Shown here one piece after another: positions 50,358 through 60,491 of a stretch of DNA of 64,000 nucleotides. Position numbers and translations under genes: made by a program. Position 1 is the stretch's first letter; each line of letters opens with the position of its first letter. The notes beneath the pieces were generated by a model. It saw only the letters and a list, made by a program, of their open reading frames with translations. It searched no databases and was not told the origin of the DNA. The stretch is from Arthrobacter bussei (lineage in GTDB: Bacteria; Actinomycetota; Actinomycetes; Actinomycetales; Micrococcaceae), in contig NZ_VJXX01000001.1 of assembly GCF_009377195.2 (NCBI RefSeq), positions 1,612,001-1,676,000 of the forward strand. The letters are read 5' to 3'.

Positions 50358-52313
50358 CTAGGTGCCGTCCTCCGTGGGGCGGGTCTCGGATCCGCCGTCG
50401 TCCGGCCCCTCCGTGGGTTGTCCACTGGGCTGATCCGACGGAGTCGGGCCCGGTTCCGTCGGTTCCGTCGTCGGGGCGGGGGGCGCCTTGGCAACGGTCA
50501 GGACGATCTCCGTTCTCTGGTCGACCTGCGACCGCGCCTCGGCGGACTGGTCCGTGACGATGCCCGGCGCCACCACGCTGTTCTCGGCCTCGCGGACGGT
50601 GAACGCCAGCTGGACAGCCGGATCCGCCAGGAGGGCCTCTGCCTGTTGCACGGTCAGGTCGGTCAGGAGCGGCACCACCACCTTGCCGTTCGAGAGCACC
50701 AGATCCACGGCGCTGCCGGCCGGTACCATCTGTCCGGCTTGCGGACTCGTGGTGAGGACACGGCCCTGCGCGACCTCCGCGCTCGTCTCCTCCGTCACGG
50801 CGCCACCGCGCAGGCCGAGCTCCTCGAGCTGGTCACGGGCGGAGGCTTCGGTCAGTCCAGCGAGCGAGTCGGGTACCGCGATGTTCGCGGGACCCTGCGA
50901 GACCGTGATGTTCACGCGCGAGTCCGGGTCCACGGAGGCGCCTCCGGACGGGTCGGACGAGATGACGTTGCCGTCCTCCACCGTGGCGTTGTACTGCTCG
51001 TCCGAGGAGGGCACCAGCCCGGCGTCCACGATGGCGTCCGTCGCATCCGCCTCCGTCATCCCGACGAGTTCGGGCACGACGACGGTGGCGGCAGCCGGTT
51101 CTGGGCGTTCACCCGAGATCGTGGTGAGCAGGGCGTAGCCGCCGGCGAGCACCAGCAGCACGGCGACGAAGAACACGGTGAACCACGCGGCCCGGGAGGA
51201 CCGCCGTCGGCGGTCCGTGTGGCGGTCGCGGTCGTTCCCACGGTCCAGGACGTCGAAGTGATCGTTCTCGGAGTCCTCCGCAGCCGTCGTGCGGTCGGGA
51301 AGGCCGCGCTCGGCGGGGACGCGTTCCATGGCCCGGGTCCGCGGATCGGAGACCACCGCCGCTGCACCCGCGAGCGACGCTGCGCCGGGACCGGTGGCGG
51401 ACGCAGTTCGTCCGGTGACGTCCAGGGCTTCGGTGCGCAGGGCACCGGTCGCCGCGAGGACGATTCCCCGGCCGGCATCCAGCAACGCCCTGCGGAAGGC
51501 GGCGGCGTCCTGGAACCTGTCCTCCCGGTCCTTCTGCAGTGCCCTGGCCAGGACGGAGTCGAGGGCAGGCGTGACAGCGGGGTTGAAGCTGCTCGCCGCC
51601 GGTGCCTCCTCACGGACGTGCTGATACGCCACGGAGACCGGACTGTCGCCGACGAACGGCGGCCGGCCCGTGAGCATCTCGAAGAGCAGGCACCCGGCGG
51701 AGTACAGGTCACTCCGCGTGTCGACGGTCTCCCCGCGAGCCTGTTCGGGTGAGAGGTACTGGGCGGTCCCGAGGACCGCCTGGGTCTGCGTCATGGTGGC
51801 CTGGGAATCAGCCATCGCACGGGCGATGCCGAAGTCCATGACCTTGACGTCGCCGTCGGGTGTGATCATGACGTTGGCAGGCTTGATGTCGCGGTGCACG
51901 ATGCCGGCCTTGTGGCTGTACTGCAGGGCGCCGAGCACACCGGCGAGATACGTGATGCTGTCCTCCGGCGTCAGGTCGCCGGCCTTCACATGGTCACGGA
52001 GGGTCCGGCCCTTCACGTACTCCATGACGATGAACGGCACCCGGACCTCGTGCTGCGGCCGGTCCGGGATCTCCTCCTCGCCGGTGTCGTACACGGCGAC
52101 GATGCTCGGGTTGTTCAACCCGGCGACCGCCTGCGCCTCCCGCCGGAACCGCGACTGGAACAGCGGATCCCGTGCGAGGTCCTGGCGCAGCACCTTGATC
52201 GCGACGGACCGGCCGAGCCGCAGGTCGCGGCCGAGGTGCACGTCGGCCATGCCGCCGCGGCCGATCAGCTCGAGCACCTCGTAGCGCCCGTTCAGGATCC
52301 GGTGATCGGTCAT
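50358..52313 (-). CDS. pknB: Ser/Thr protein kinase PknB with PASTA domains
   Basis: A 651-residue membrane kinase sensing muropeptides or lipid II. The kinase domain has the Gly loop LIGRGGMADVH, Lys40 in AIKVL, HRDIKPANVM and the activation loop VLGTAQYLSPEQA. A basic juxtamembrane segment leads to the helix WFTVFFVAVLLVLAGGYALL near residue 400. Three extracellular PASTA units follow, each ending IVTVSQG-like, then an acidic Thr/Pro tail. It ends the cluster on the minus strand, 37 bases after pknA. Confidence 0.94.
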   Translation of the reverse strand: MTDHRILNGRYEVLELIGRGGMADVHLGRDLRLGRSVAIKVLRQDLARDPLFQSRFRREAQAVAGLNNPSIVAVYDTGEEEIPDRPQHEVRVPFIVMEYVKGRTLRDHVKAGDLTPEDSITYLAGVLGALQYSHKAGIVHRDIKPANVMITPDGDVKVMDFGIARAMADSQATMTQTQAVLGTAQYLSPEQARGETVDTRSDLYSAGCLLFEMLTGRPPFVGDSPVSVAYQHVREEAPAASSFNPAVTPALDSVLARALQKDREDRFQDAAAFRRALLDAGRGIVLAATGALRTEALDVTGRTASATGPGAASLAGAAAVVSDPRTRAMERVPAERGLPDRTTAAEDSENDHFDVLDRGNDRDRHTDRRRRSSRAAWFTVFFVAVLLVLAGGYALLTTISGERPEPAAATVVVPELVGMTEADATDAIVDAGLVPSSDEQYNATVEDGNVISSDPSGGASVDPDSRVNITVSQGPANIAVPDSLAGLTEASARDQLEELGLRGGAVTEETSAEVAQGRVLTTSPQAGQMVPAGSAVDLVLSNGKVVVPLLTDLTVQQAEALLADPAVQLAFTVREAENSVVAPGIVTDQSAEARSQVDQRTEIVLTVAKAPPAPTTEPTEPGPTPSDQPSGQPTEGPDDGGSETRPTEDGT

Positions 52314-52350
52314 GAGCCGCCGTCCTCCCGGTGACGGTTCGAGGAGCAGG

Positions 52351-54150
52351 TCATGATCCCGAGGCCGCCGTCGCTGTAGGGGCGGGCGTCGAGGTGGCCG
52401 GCGAGGGTGTCGTCGGCGCGGGTTCCGGCGCGGCCGGGGGACCGGCCGAGACCACGTAGTCGACCTGCGTACCCGGATCGAGGGCGGCTCCCGCGCCTGG
52501 ATTCAGACGCAGCACGGTGCCCGCCGGCTGCTGCGATTCCTCGCTGCCGACGTTGACGGGCCTCAGCCCGAGTTCGACGAGGATGCTCTCGACCTCCGCG
52601 GAAGGACGACCCTGCAGGCCGCCGGGAACAGTCACCTGTTCGACCGGTTCAGGACCTCGGGAGACGGTCAGGGTGATGTCCGTCCCGGGTCGCTGGAGTC
52701 CACTGGGATTGATGGCGATGACGGTACCGGGGTCCTGGTCGGCGAACTCCTCCACGACATTGACGCCGAATCCGAGGGCGATGAGGCGCTGTGTGGCCTC
52801 CTGCTGGGAGCGTCCGAGGAACTCGCTCGGCGAGATGGTCACCGCTTCGTCGGCCTCGGTCGTGCTGGGAGAAGGGGAAGGGGACGTGCTGCTCGGCGTC
52901 GACGAGGGGGACCTGCTCGGCGTCCGTGCCGGCGTGGCGCTCGCCGACGAACTGGTGGTCTCGGCCGGGGTGTTCCCGGCGTCGTCCCCGGCCAGGATGG
53001 GCTGCAGGACGAGGAACGCGATCGCCGCCAGGGCGAGCAGCAGCAGGACGATGAGCGGGATCAGCCAGGGGCTCCGCCGGTTCTCCTCCTCGCGGTAGGG
53101 CGGGACGGGGTCGAGGACGTCCGGGTCCTCCTCCGACCAGTCCTTCGACGCCGCGAGTCCGGCGGCACCACCGGCTGCGGCGGGCGCGGCGACGGTGGGC
53201 AGGGCGGAGGTGGTGGGCGCCGGGACCGCCGTCGTCGCCTGGGTGTCCTGCCGCGGAACAGCGGCGGTCGGTGTGTCCGCCCCGGCCGCGAAGGCGAGCA
53301 TGCCGGGTACGGCCGCCTCGGCGGCCCGGACGTCACCGGCACGGATGGCGTCCACGGCGCGCGCCAGCGATTCGGCGTCGCGCGGCCGGTCGGCGGGATC
53401 CTTGGCGAGCATCGAACCGATCAGGGCACGGACGGGCCGCGGGATCGATTCGGGCAGGGGCGGCGGGGGGTCGTTGACCTGCGCGAGGGCGATCGCGATC
53501 TGCGACTCACCGGAGAACGGCCGGCGCCCGGCCAGCAGCTCGTAGCCGATGACGCCGAGCGCGTAGATGTCGGAGGATCCCGTGGCCGGCTGCCCCGTGG
53601 CCTGCTCGGGTGCGAGGTACTGCGCCGTGCCCATGACCTGGCCGGTCGCGGTCAGGGGGACCTGGTCCGCCAGGCGGGCGATGCCGAAGTCGGTGATCTT
53701 CACCCGTCCGTCGGGCATGACGAGGATGTTCCCGGGCTTCACATCACGGTGCACGAGACCCTGGCGGTGGGCGACGGCGAGGGCCAGGGCGGTCTGCCCC
53801 ACGATGGAGAGCGTCCGGTCCGGCGAGAGCACCTGCTCCTTCTCGATGACCGCGGACAGCGGCTGACCGGGGACGAGCTCCATGACGAGGTAGGCCGAAC
53901 CCCCCTCCTCGCCGTAGTCGAAGACGTTGGCGATCCCCTCGTGGTTCAGCAGCGCCGTGTGGCGTGCTTCGGCGCGGAAGCGGTTGAGGAAGGCGGGATC
54001 CCCGGAGTACTCCTCCTTGAGGATCTTGATGGCGACGACCCGGCCGAGGATCTGGTCGCGCGCCTTCCAGACCTCGCCCATGCCGCCGATGGCGATGCGA
54101 TCGGTCAGCTCGAACCTGCCGCCCAGGGTGATTCCTGTTGTGGGCCTCAT
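52351..54150 (-). CDS. pknA: Ser/Thr protein kinase (PknA-like) with PASTA domains
   Basis: A 599-residue membrane kinase. The kinase domain holds [12 protein letters not shown], Lys42 in [18 protein letters not shown] and [13 protein letters not shown]. After an Ala/Thr/Pro-rich segment comes the helix [19 protein letters not shown], then a Ser/Thr/Pro stalk and two PASTA-like repeats ([20 protein letters not shown] and [20 protein letters not shown]). The ATG at 54150 overlaps the pbpA stop (ATGA), so the longer frame to 54801 is a shadow. Mycobacterial PknA lacks PASTA units, so this is a fuller version. Confidence 0.9.
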   Translation of the reverse strand: MRPTTGITLGGRFELTDRIAIGGMGEVWKARDQILGRVVAIKILKEEYSGDPAFLNRFRAEARHTALLNHEGIANVFDYGEEGGSAYLVMELVPGQPLSAVIEKEQVLSPDRTLSIVGQTALALAVAHRQGLVHRDVKPGNILVMPDGRVKITDFGIARLADQVPLTATGQVMGTAQYLAPEQATGQPATGSSDIYALGVIGYELLAGRRPFSGESQIAIALAQVNDPPPPLPESIPRPVRALIGSMLAKDPADRPRDAESLARAVDAIRAGDVRAAEAAVPGMLAFAAGADTPTAAVPRQDTQATTAVPAPTTSALPTVAAPAAAGGAAGLAASKDWSEEDPDVLDPVPPYREEENRRSPWLIPLIVLLLLALAAIAFLVLQPILAGDDAGNTPAETTSSSASATPARTPSRSPSSTPSSTSPSPSPSTTEADEAVTISPSEFLGRSQQEATQRLIALGFGVNVVEEFADQDPGTVIAINPSGLQRPGTDITLTVSRGPEPVEQVTVPGGLQGRPSAEVESILVELGLRPVNVGSEESQQPAGTVLRLNPGAGAALDPGTQVDYVVSAGPPAAPEPAPTTPSPATSTPAPTATAASGS

Positions 54151-55589
54151 CTGTTCAACACCGCCTCTATGAGTCTCTTGGCACTGGGTGAGGTCAATTG
54201 CTGACCAGTGGGGATGTCCACGTTCTCCATCACGATCGATATGGCCACCTGCGGGTCGTCCGCGGGAGCGAAGCCTGTGAACCATGCGTTGTCCCCGACG
54301 TCGGAGAACTCGGCCGTTCCTGTCTTGCCGGCGACGGCGACACCGGGCACCTGGGCGCCGGTCGCGGTGCCGTTGTCCACGACGTTGACCATCCAGTCCG
54401 TGAGCTGGTCCGCCGTCTCCTGGCTGACCGACTGCTGCATGAGCTCCGGTTGCGGGGACTCGATGAGTTCGAGGTCCGCCGCGCGGATGGACTTCACGAG
54501 CTGCGGCTTCATGAGTTGGCCGTCGTTCGCGATGGCCGCCGCGACCATGGCCATCTGCAGGGGCGTCACACGCGTGTCGAACTGCCCGACGGAGGACTGC
54601 GCGAGCTCGGGTTCCGAGAGGTCCGACGGGAAGCTGCTCGCCACCACGTCGGTCGGGATCGTGAACGTCTCTCCGAAGCCGAACCGGGCGGCCTGTTCCT
54701 GGATGGCCTCTTCGCCGAGATCCAGGGCGATCTGCGCGAACGCCGTGTTGCAGGACTGCTCGAGCGCGAACTCCAGGTCCGCCGTCGGCCTGCTCGCACA
54801 ACCCCCCGCGACGAAGTTCGGCAGGGCGTACTCGATACCCGGGAACTCGAGGGCGGGCGGATTCGGGATCTGGGACTCGGCGTCGTAGCGGCCCGACTCC
54901 AGGGCTGCCGCGGCGTCGATCAGCTTGAACACCGAACCGGGAGACACGAGGGACTCCGTTGCAGGATTGGTGTAGAACGACAACCCCGGCTGTTCGGACA
55001 GTGCCGCGGCGTTCTCGGCGATGACGCCCGTGTCGTGACCGGCGAGCAGGTTCGGGTCGTACGTCGGCTTGGACACCATCGCGAGGATGTTGCCCGTCGA
55101 GGGTTCGAGGACCACGATCGAGCCGCGCTGGCCCTCCGGGATGAGATCAAAGGCGAGCCGCTGGATCTCGGGGTCGATGGTCAGCTCCACGTTCGCGCCC
55201 TGGGCATCCACACCGGAGAACAGCCGCACCACGCGGTCGTAGAAGAGCGAACTGTCCGTCCCGGAGAGGATCTCGGTCTCCGCCAGTTCGAGCTGGGACG
55301 ACCCGAGGGAGAGCGAGTAGTAGCCCGTGAGGTGTGCGTACAGCTCCGGTTCGTTGTACACACGCCGGTAGTTGAACTGGTCGCTGGACGGGACGGACTC
55401 CGCGATCGCCCGACCATCCACCAGGAGGGCGCCGCGCTGGCGGCCGAACTCCTGGTAGAGCTGGCGGCTGTTCCACGGATTCCCCGTCAGTTCCTCGGCC
55501 TGGAAGAACTGGACGAAGGTGAGGGAGCCGAGCACGAGGGCGAACATGCCGATCGCCACGACCCACGCACTGCGGATGGCCTGGTTCAT
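54147..55589 (-). CDS. pbpA: Class B penicillin-binding protein A
   Basis: A 480-residue membrane-anchored transpeptidase. After one N-terminal helix (residues 8-26), the transpeptidase motifs are S219-V-F-K222, S279-C-N281 and K422-T-G424, all intact. It cross-links peptidoglycan, probably with the RodA-type glycosyltransferase encoded just upstream, whose stop overlaps its start (ATGA). Spacing and length match mycobacterial PbpA. Confidence 0.95.
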   Translation of the reverse strand: MNQAIRSAWVVAIGMFALVLGSLTFVQFFQAEELTGNPWNSRQLYQEFGRQRGALLVDGRAIAESVPSSDQFNYRRVYNEPELYAHLTGYYSLSLGSSQLELAETEILSGTDSSLFYDRVVRLFSGVDAQGANVELTIDPEIQRLAFDLIPEGQRGSIVVLEPSTGNILAMVSKPTYDPNLLAGHDTGVIAENAAALSEQPGLSFYTNPATESLVSPGSVFKLIDAAAALESGRYDAESQIPNPPALEFPGIEYALPNFVAGGCASRPTADLEFALEQSCNTAFAQIALDLGEEAIQEQAARFGFGETFTIPTDVVASSFPSDLSEPELAQSSVGQFDTRVTPLQMAMVAAAIANDGQLMKPQLVKSIRAADLELIESPQPELMQQSVSQETADQLTDWMVNVVDNGTATGAQVPGVAVAGKTGTAEFSDVGDNAWFTGFAPADDPQVAISIVMENVDIPTGQQLTSPSAKRLIEAVLNR

Positions 55590-57004
55590 CGGGTGGTCTC
55601 CTTCGCCGACTTCTTGGGCTTGCCGCTGACACCGAGCGCCTCAGGGAATGAATCCTTCATCGGAGCGCTGGGCGCGGGCCGGCGTGCTGTCTCGGAGATG
55701 AGCAGGATCAGCGCCACGATCAGCCAGTTGGCCAGCAACGAGGACCCACCCGCGGACATGAAGGGCGTCGTGAGCCCGGTGAGGGGGATCAGCCGCGTGA
55801 TACCGCCGATCACGACGAAGCACTGCAGGGCGATCGTGAAGGACAGGCCGCAGGCGAGCAGTTTGCCGAATCCGTCCTTGGTCCCTAGGGCGGCCCGGAT
55901 ACCACGCGAGACGAGCAGCACGTAGAGCATGACGATCGCGACCACGCCGATCAGCCCGAGCTCCTCGCCGAGAGCCGCGATGATCATGTCGCTGTTGGCA
56001 TATGTCACCAGGTCAGGACGCCCTGCCCCCAGCCCGGTGCCGATCAGACCGCCGTTCGCGAGGCCGAACAGGCCCTGCACCACCTGGGCGCTGCCGCCGG
56101 GAGCCCGGTCGTAGACCTCGGGTGCGAAGGCGTTGATCCACGAGTCGAAGCGGAGGGCCACATGGCTGAAGAGTTCGAGGGCGACGAAGACTCCGACGCC
56201 GATCATCGCCAGGCCGATGAGTACCCAGCTGACACGGCTCGTGGCGACGTAGATCATCACCATGAAGAGTCCGAAGAAGAGGATCGAGGAGCCGAGGTCG
56301 CGCTGGAAGATCAGCACGCCGATGCTCACGAGCCAGGCGGCCGCCATGGGGGCCAGATCGCGGAACCGGGGTAGCTGGAGGGGCCCGATCTTCTTGCCGG
56401 CCAGCAGGATCAGATCGCGATTGGTCGAGAGGTACCCGGCGAAGAAGATGGCGAGGGTGATCTTCGCGATCTCACCCGGCTGGAACGTCCCGAATCCGAC
56501 GGAGATCCAGATCCGCGCGCCGTTGATCTCGAGGCCGAGCGGGGTCAGCGGCAGCAGCAGCAGGATGGCGCTGACGATCAGCGAGATGTAGGTGAACCTG
56601 CGCAGGATCCGGTGGTCGCGCAGGACGATCAGCAGGATCGCTGCCGAGCCCATCGCCACGGCGGTCCAGAGCACCTGCTGCGGTGCGACCTGGACGAAAT
56701 CGGGGTTCACCTGCGCGGCCGACAGATCGAGGCGATGGATCATCGCCAGGCCCACCCCGTTGAGGGCGACGACGATGGGAAGGATCACTGGATCGGCATA
56801 CTTCGCCTTGACCCGCAGGATCACGTGGATGAACAGACTCATGATGCCCAGGGTGATGGCCTGCGACCAGAAATAGTCCCCGAACGGCTCCTCGCGCCCG
56901 ATACCCGCGAGGTAGTTCGCGCCGACGGCGACCGCGAGGGCCAGGAGTAGCAGGAAGAGCTCGATGGTCCGCCGGGACCTCGGGACGGTCAGGACATCAC
57001 TCAT
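55586..57004 (-). CDS. rodA: SEDS-family glycosyltransferase RodA/FtsW-like
   Basis: A 472-residue ten-helix membrane protein that polymerises lipid II. The SEDS signatures GARIWISVGFGTFQPGEIAKI, FQRDLGSSILFFGLFMVMIY and GLIGTGLGAGRPDLVTYANSD (each in part) and IPLTGLTTPFMSAGGSS are clear. The ATG at 57004 overlaps the pstP end by 8 bases; the frame to 57211 is a shadow of pstP. A basic tail ends the protein. Confidence 0.94.
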   Translation of the reverse strand: MSDVLTVPRSRRTIELFLLLLALAVAVGANYLAGIGREEPFGDYFWSQAITLGIMSLFIHVILRVKAKYADPVILPIVVALNGVGLAMIHRLDLSAAQVNPDFVQVAPQQVLWTAVAMGSAAILLIVLRDHRILRRFTYISLIVSAILLLLPLTPLGLEINGARIWISVGFGTFQPGEIAKITLAIFFAGYLSTNRDLILLAGKKIGPLQLPRFRDLAPMAAAWLVSIGVLIFQRDLGSSILFFGLFMVMIYVATSRVSWVLIGLAMIGVGVFVALELFSHVALRFDSWINAFAPEVYDRAPGGSAQVVQGLFGLANGGLIGTGLGAGRPDLVTYANSDMIIAALGEELGLIGVVAIVMLYVLLVSRGIRAALGTKDGFGKLLACGLSFTIALQCFVVIGGITRLIPLTGLTTPFMSAGGSSLLANWLIVALILLISETARRPAPSAPMKDSFPEALGVSGKPKKSAKETTR

Positions 57005-58712
57005 TGGCTGCACCTCCGCAGTCGACGGGGGACGGAGCCGCGCCTGCGGAGGCGCCGGGGGAAGGGGTGGTGGCAGCGCTCGTGGACGCGCTCGCGGACG
57101 GGCTCGCGCTGCCGCTCGTGGTTGCTGTGGAGGAGGGACCCGGCGATGCACCCCGGGAGCCTGGCCCGGACGACGGCGAGGCGGGCGCCGTGGGCTGCGG
57201 ACCTGCAGCATCGGAGGGCGTTACAGCTGACGAAGCCGACGGGGCGGGAGCGGGCGCCGATCCCGACGGGGCGGGAGCGGGCGCCGATCCTGAGGGGGAG
57301 GGGGCCTGGGGCGAGGGCGATGCCGTGCCTGTGCCGGCGGGATCGCAGGACACGGCGCGCAGTTCTCCGCGGAGATCGCCGATGATCCGCTGGGCCTCCT
57401 CGAGGCCCGCGGCGGGAAGGGTGTTGGCGACCTGGGACCGCTGGTACTCGGGGAGGTTCGAGACCGGGATGTCCGTCGTCTCGTAGAGCGTGCTGAGGCT
57501 GATGGGACCGATCCGTTGGGGGACGCCGGTGAAGATGGCCACGCGGTTGTCCGCCTCGGCGACGTAGTACCGCGTCTGCGTCCAGGTGTAGCCGAGGCCG
57601 AGTACGGCGACGAGGATCAGGGTCATCAGGGACAGGAATGCCGGGACGAGCCAGCGCCGCTTCCGCACCGGCTGCTCGTCCTCGTCCTCGTCCACGGCGG
57701 CACCTCCGGCACCGTGGGTCAGCATCATCGCGGCCCGGCGCTCGGTGGACCGCTGCGTCACGATCGGAATCTGGCCGGTCTCGGTCGCCAGGGCCGCTGA
57801 CCCGACGAGGACGTGCGGCCTCGTGAGGAGGTCCTGGCGGATGACGTCGGCCCGGATGGCCGTTCCCGGCAGGTCTCCCTGCGCGTCGATCGCGCGCGAG
57901 GCAGCATCGCCTGCAGCGGAGGAGCCGTCCCGCTCGCCCGCTGCCTGGCGTGCGGGCGGGATGGATGTGGGCGGCGCGACGTCGCCGTCCGCCTCCGCCA
58001 CCTCGACGACGGCGATGGTGATGTTGTCCGGGGAACCACCCGCGAGGGTCAGTTCGACCAGCGTGTCGACGCAGTCGCGCAGGTCGGTGGTCTCCCGCAT
58101 CACCTGCTCGACGACGCGATCCGGGAGGACGGCGTTCAGTCCGTCCGAGCAGAGCAGCCACCGCTCGCCGGGCTCGGCGTCGAACGCGTGGAGGTCCAGC
58201 TCCGGGCTCGCATCGACGTCACCGAGGACCCGCATCAGCACGTTCTTGTGCGGATGGACATCCGCTTCCTCGGGTTTGAGGCGGCCCTCGTCGATCAGCC
58301 GCTGGACGAAGGTATGGTCCGTGGTGATCTGCTCGAAGACGCCGTTCTTCAGGCGGTAGGCGCGGGAGTCACCGATGTGCGCCAGGTTCAGCGTGCGGTC
58401 CTCGAGGAGGACGGCCGTCACCGTGGTGCCCATACCGGCCAGTTGGGGATTGGTCGCCACGAGTTCGGAGAGCAGCGAGTTCGCGGTCTGGATCTCGTCG
58501 GCGAGGTGCGTCGCGGCGTCACCGTCGTGGCTGCCGTGGTCGAGGTGGACGAGATCCAGGACAGTGGACGCGGACGCGACGTTGCCGCCTGCATGCCCGC
58601 CCATGCCGTCGGCGACGACGGCGAGGTAGCGGCCTACGTAGGCCGAATCGTCGTTCTTCGCCCGCACCATGCCCACGTCGGAGCGGGCGGCGAACCTCAG
58701 GGCAAGCCGCAC
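56997..58712 (-). CDS. pstP: PP2C-family Ser/Thr phosphatase PstP
   Basis: A 571-residue membrane-anchored phosphatase that reverses PknA/PknB phosphorylation. The PP2C motifs RAKNDDSAYV, VVADGMGGHAGG, LLCSDGLN and GGSPDNITIAVVEV carry the metal-binding Asp residues. A membrane helix (PAFLSLMTLILVAVLGLGYTW) is near residue 360. The extracellular part ends in an unusually long Pro/Ala/Ser/Gly tail. Two 27-bp repeats at 57238-57291 encode Ser-Ala-Pro-Ala-type units in it. Confidence 0.93.
   Translation of the reverse strand: MRLALRFAARSDVGMVRAKNDDSAYVGRYLAVVADGMGGHAGGNVASASTVLDLVHLDHGSHDGDAATHLADEIQTANSLLSELVATNPQLAGMGTTVTAVLLEDRTLNLAHIGDSRAYRLKNGVFEQITTDHTFVQRLIDEGRLKPEEADVHPHKNVLMRVLGDVDASPELDLHAFDAEPGERWLLCSDGLNAVLPDRVVEQVMRETTDLRDCVDTLVELTLAGGSPDNITIAVVEVAEADGDVAPPTSIPPARQAAGERDGSSAAGDAASRAIDAQGDLPGTAIRADVIRQDLLTRPHVLVGSAALATETGQIPIVTQRSTERRAAMMLTHGAGGAAVDEDEDEQPVRKRRWLVPAFLSLMTLILVAVLGLGYTWTQTRYYVAEADNRVAIFTGVPQRIGPISLSTLYETTDIPVSNLPEYQRSQVANTLPAAGLEEAQRIIGDLRGELRAVSCDPAGTGTASPSPQAPSPSGSAPAPAPSGSAPAPAPSASSAVTPSDAAGPQPTAPASPSSGPGSRGASPGPSSTATTSGSASPSASASTSAATTPSPGASAGAAPSPVDCGGAANE
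57238..57291. repeat. 27-bp direct repeat in the pstP tail
   Basis: Two copies of GACGGGGCGGGAGCGGGCGC plus the following GATCC-type end (57238-57264 and 57265-57291) encode a nine-residue Gly-Ser-Ala-Pro unit in the extracellular tail. Confidence 0.85.
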
Positions 58713-58714
58713 TC

Positions 58715-59203
58715 CTACGGCCTCAATTCGATGACCGTCTTGCCGATCCGGATGGGGACGCCCGGTTCGACGGGCAGCGCACGCGTGAGCTGGGCGCCGG
58801 CAAGATACGTCCCGTTGGTGGATCCGAGGTCTTCGATGAACCAGCGGCTGCCCTGCGGGAACAGTCGCGCGTGGCGGCCGGATGCGTAGTCGTCCTCGAG
58901 GACGAGCGTCGCCTCCTGCGCCCGACCGAGCAGGATGGGGCTCGCCGCCAGATCCAGGGTGGTTCCCGTGAGTGGCCCCTCGGTGACGACCAGTCGATGG
59001 GCGGCGGCCCGCGCGGGTGGAGGTTCCTCGACGAGCTCCGGGTTCTTGCGGATCTCCCGGGCGGTGGGCGTCCCGACCTTGTTGCGTCGGCCCACCACGA
59101 GATCCCGCCGCAGGGCGCCGACCGTGCTGAGGACCAGGATCCAGAGGAGGATGAGGAACCCGAAGCGCAGGAGCGTGACGGTGAGCTCGCCGGCTTCGCT
59201 CAT
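58715..59203 (-). CDS. fhaB: FHA-domain membrane protein FhaB/FipA
   Basis: A 162-residue protein with an N-terminal membrane helix (LTVTLLRFGFLILLWILVLS) and a C-terminal forkhead-associated domain (ILLGRAQEATLVLEDDYASGR and DLGSTNGTYLAG) that binds phosphothreonine. In mycobacteria this protein links FtsZ to FtsQ and is controlled by PknA. The stop lies 2 bases from the pstP start, and its ATG overlaps the fhaA stop by 4 bases. Confidence 0.93.
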   Translation of the reverse strand: MSEAGELTVTLLRFGFLILLWILVLSTVGALRRDLVVGRRNKVGTPTAREIRKNPELVEEPPPARAAAHRLVVTEGPLTGTTLDLAASPILLGRAQEATLVLEDDYASGRHARLFPQGSRWFIEDLGSTNGTYLAGAQLTRALPVEPGVPIRIGKTVIELRP

Positions 59204-59940
59204 CGCTGCCCGCCCTCGCTCTGTGCCTGGACGAGCCGGAAGGTCAGACGCGACCGTCCCATGGTGATCATGGAGCCATCCGTCAGTTCGGCCTGGCCAT
59301 TGACGCGCTGCCCGTTGACGTAGCTCCCGTTCGTGGACCCGAGGTCGACGGCGTAGGTGCGGCCTCCCTGGCTGCGGATCTCGAGATGGCGCCGGGACAC
59401 ACCGGTGTCATCGACGAGGATGTCCGCCTCGGACGAACGTCCGAGCACGATCGACGGGGAATTGAGCGAGTAGCGCCGGCCGTCGACGTCGAGGACGGCC
59501 TGGTATCGGGTGGGCTGGCGCCGCGGGGCGGCCGGCGCGGGCGGAGCGGACGGCCGCCGCGCCGCCGCCTCCTTCTCGATGGAGGAATCGATCTCGAAGA
59601 CGCCCGCCTTCAGATCCGGGTCGTGTTCGAACGAGACGCGGACCGGACCCTGCAGCGTGTACTGCTGACTGTTGACGTGCGCGATCACGACGTCGCACAG
59701 TTCCTCGGCAAGGGCCGAGCCCCACTGCTGTGCACGTTCGAAGTCGGAGTCGGAGAGGCGCGCGGAGAAGACGTTGGGAGCCAGCGTGCGGCCCTGCGCG
59801 AGAACGAGGGAGCGGGTGTCCAGTTCCTTGCGGAGCGCACTCGCGATCTCGAGTGGCTGGACCTGGGACTTGGAACCCGTGGTGAAGGCACCGCGGACCA
59901 GCTTTTCGAGCCCGCGTTCCACGTTGTCCAGAATGCCCAT
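59200..59940 (-). CDS. fhaA: FHA-domain protein FhaA (DUF3662)
   Basis: A 246-residue cytosolic protein. The N-terminal DUF3662 domain starts MGILDNVERGLEKLVRGAF. It is followed by a Pro/Ala linker and an FHA domain (SIVLGRSSEADILVDDTGVS and DLGSTNGSYVNG). In mycobacteria FhaA binds the phosphorylated MviN pseudokinase and slows peptidoglycan synthesis. The ATG at 59940 has a GGAGGAGG site; the frame to 60006 is unneeded. It is the first gene of the operon. Confidence 0.93.
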   Translation of the reverse strand: MGILDNVERGLEKLVRGAFTTGSKSQVQPLEIASALRKELDTRSLVLAQGRTLAPNVFSARLSDSDFERAQQWGSALAEELCDVVIAHVNSQQYTLQGPVRVSFEHDPDLKAGVFEIDSSIEKEAAARRPSAPPAPAAPRRQPTRYQAVLDVDGRRYSLNSPSIVLGRSSEADILVDDTGVSRRHLEIRSQGGRTYAVDLGSTNGSYVNGQRVNGQAELTDGSMITMGRSRLTFRLVQAQSEGGQR

Positions 59941-60258
59941 CGTCCGCCTCCTCCCCCGTGCCGCCCTGTGGCCCCGGCCCTGCCAGCGGTCTGCTGGGGG
60001 CTTCACCCGGTCCTTCTGACGGCAGCGTCCAGCCGGGCATGTTCCCTCCGATACTACTGGGAGCCTCCGGGAATGGGCTCCAGGGAGGCCGTGCCCGGAT
60101 CACTTTGTCCTAACGATCGCCCGGCGCGCGCTCGGGCCCGGTGTCGCCGTCGAGCTCCGTGCTGCGTCCGGTTTAGGTGATTGCGGTAGCGCTCGGCTAT
60201 GCTTGTCTCTGCTGTTCACAACACCTGCGCCTGGCGCACGGAGTTGGAATCTCGAATT
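59941..60258. promoter_or_regulatory. Promoter region of the fhaA operon and tRNA-Leu
   Basis: This 318-base divergent gap holds no gene. On the minus strand TAGTAT (60051-60056) is a likely -10 for fhaA. On the plus strand TATGCT (60198-60203) is a candidate -10 for tRNA-Leu. Neither has a convincing -35. Confidence 0.4.
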
Positions 60259-60341
60259 GCGCGAGTGGCGGAACGGCAGACGCGCTGGCTTCAGGTGCCA
60301 GTATCCGAAAGGGTGTGGGGGTTCAAATCCCCCCTCGCGCA
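60259..60341 (+). tRNA. tRNA-Leu (CAG)
   Basis: An 83-base class II tRNA. The acceptor GCGCGAG pairs with CTCGCGC, the anticodon loop CTTCAGG reads CAG, and the long variable arm is present. CCA is not encoded. Confidence 0.95.
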
Positions 60342-60360
60342 CAGTGCAGTGACATATCAG

Positions 60361-60390
60361 GAAGGGCCTCCGCTCAGCGGGGGCCCTTCC
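60361..60390 (+). terminator. Hairpin after tRNA-Leu
   Basis: GAAGGGCC at 60361-60368 pairs with GGCCCTTC, with the inner bases also mostly paired. It lies 19 bases past the tRNA and probably ends its transcript. Confidence 0.75.
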
Positions 60391-60491
60391 TGCGTTCGGC
60401 CGGACGGCCAACGTCGGCATCAAGTTGATTGACACAAGCAACGGTCAGTTGTTCACTGAGTGCATCGCATCCACTCAGGAGGAGCTCGATC

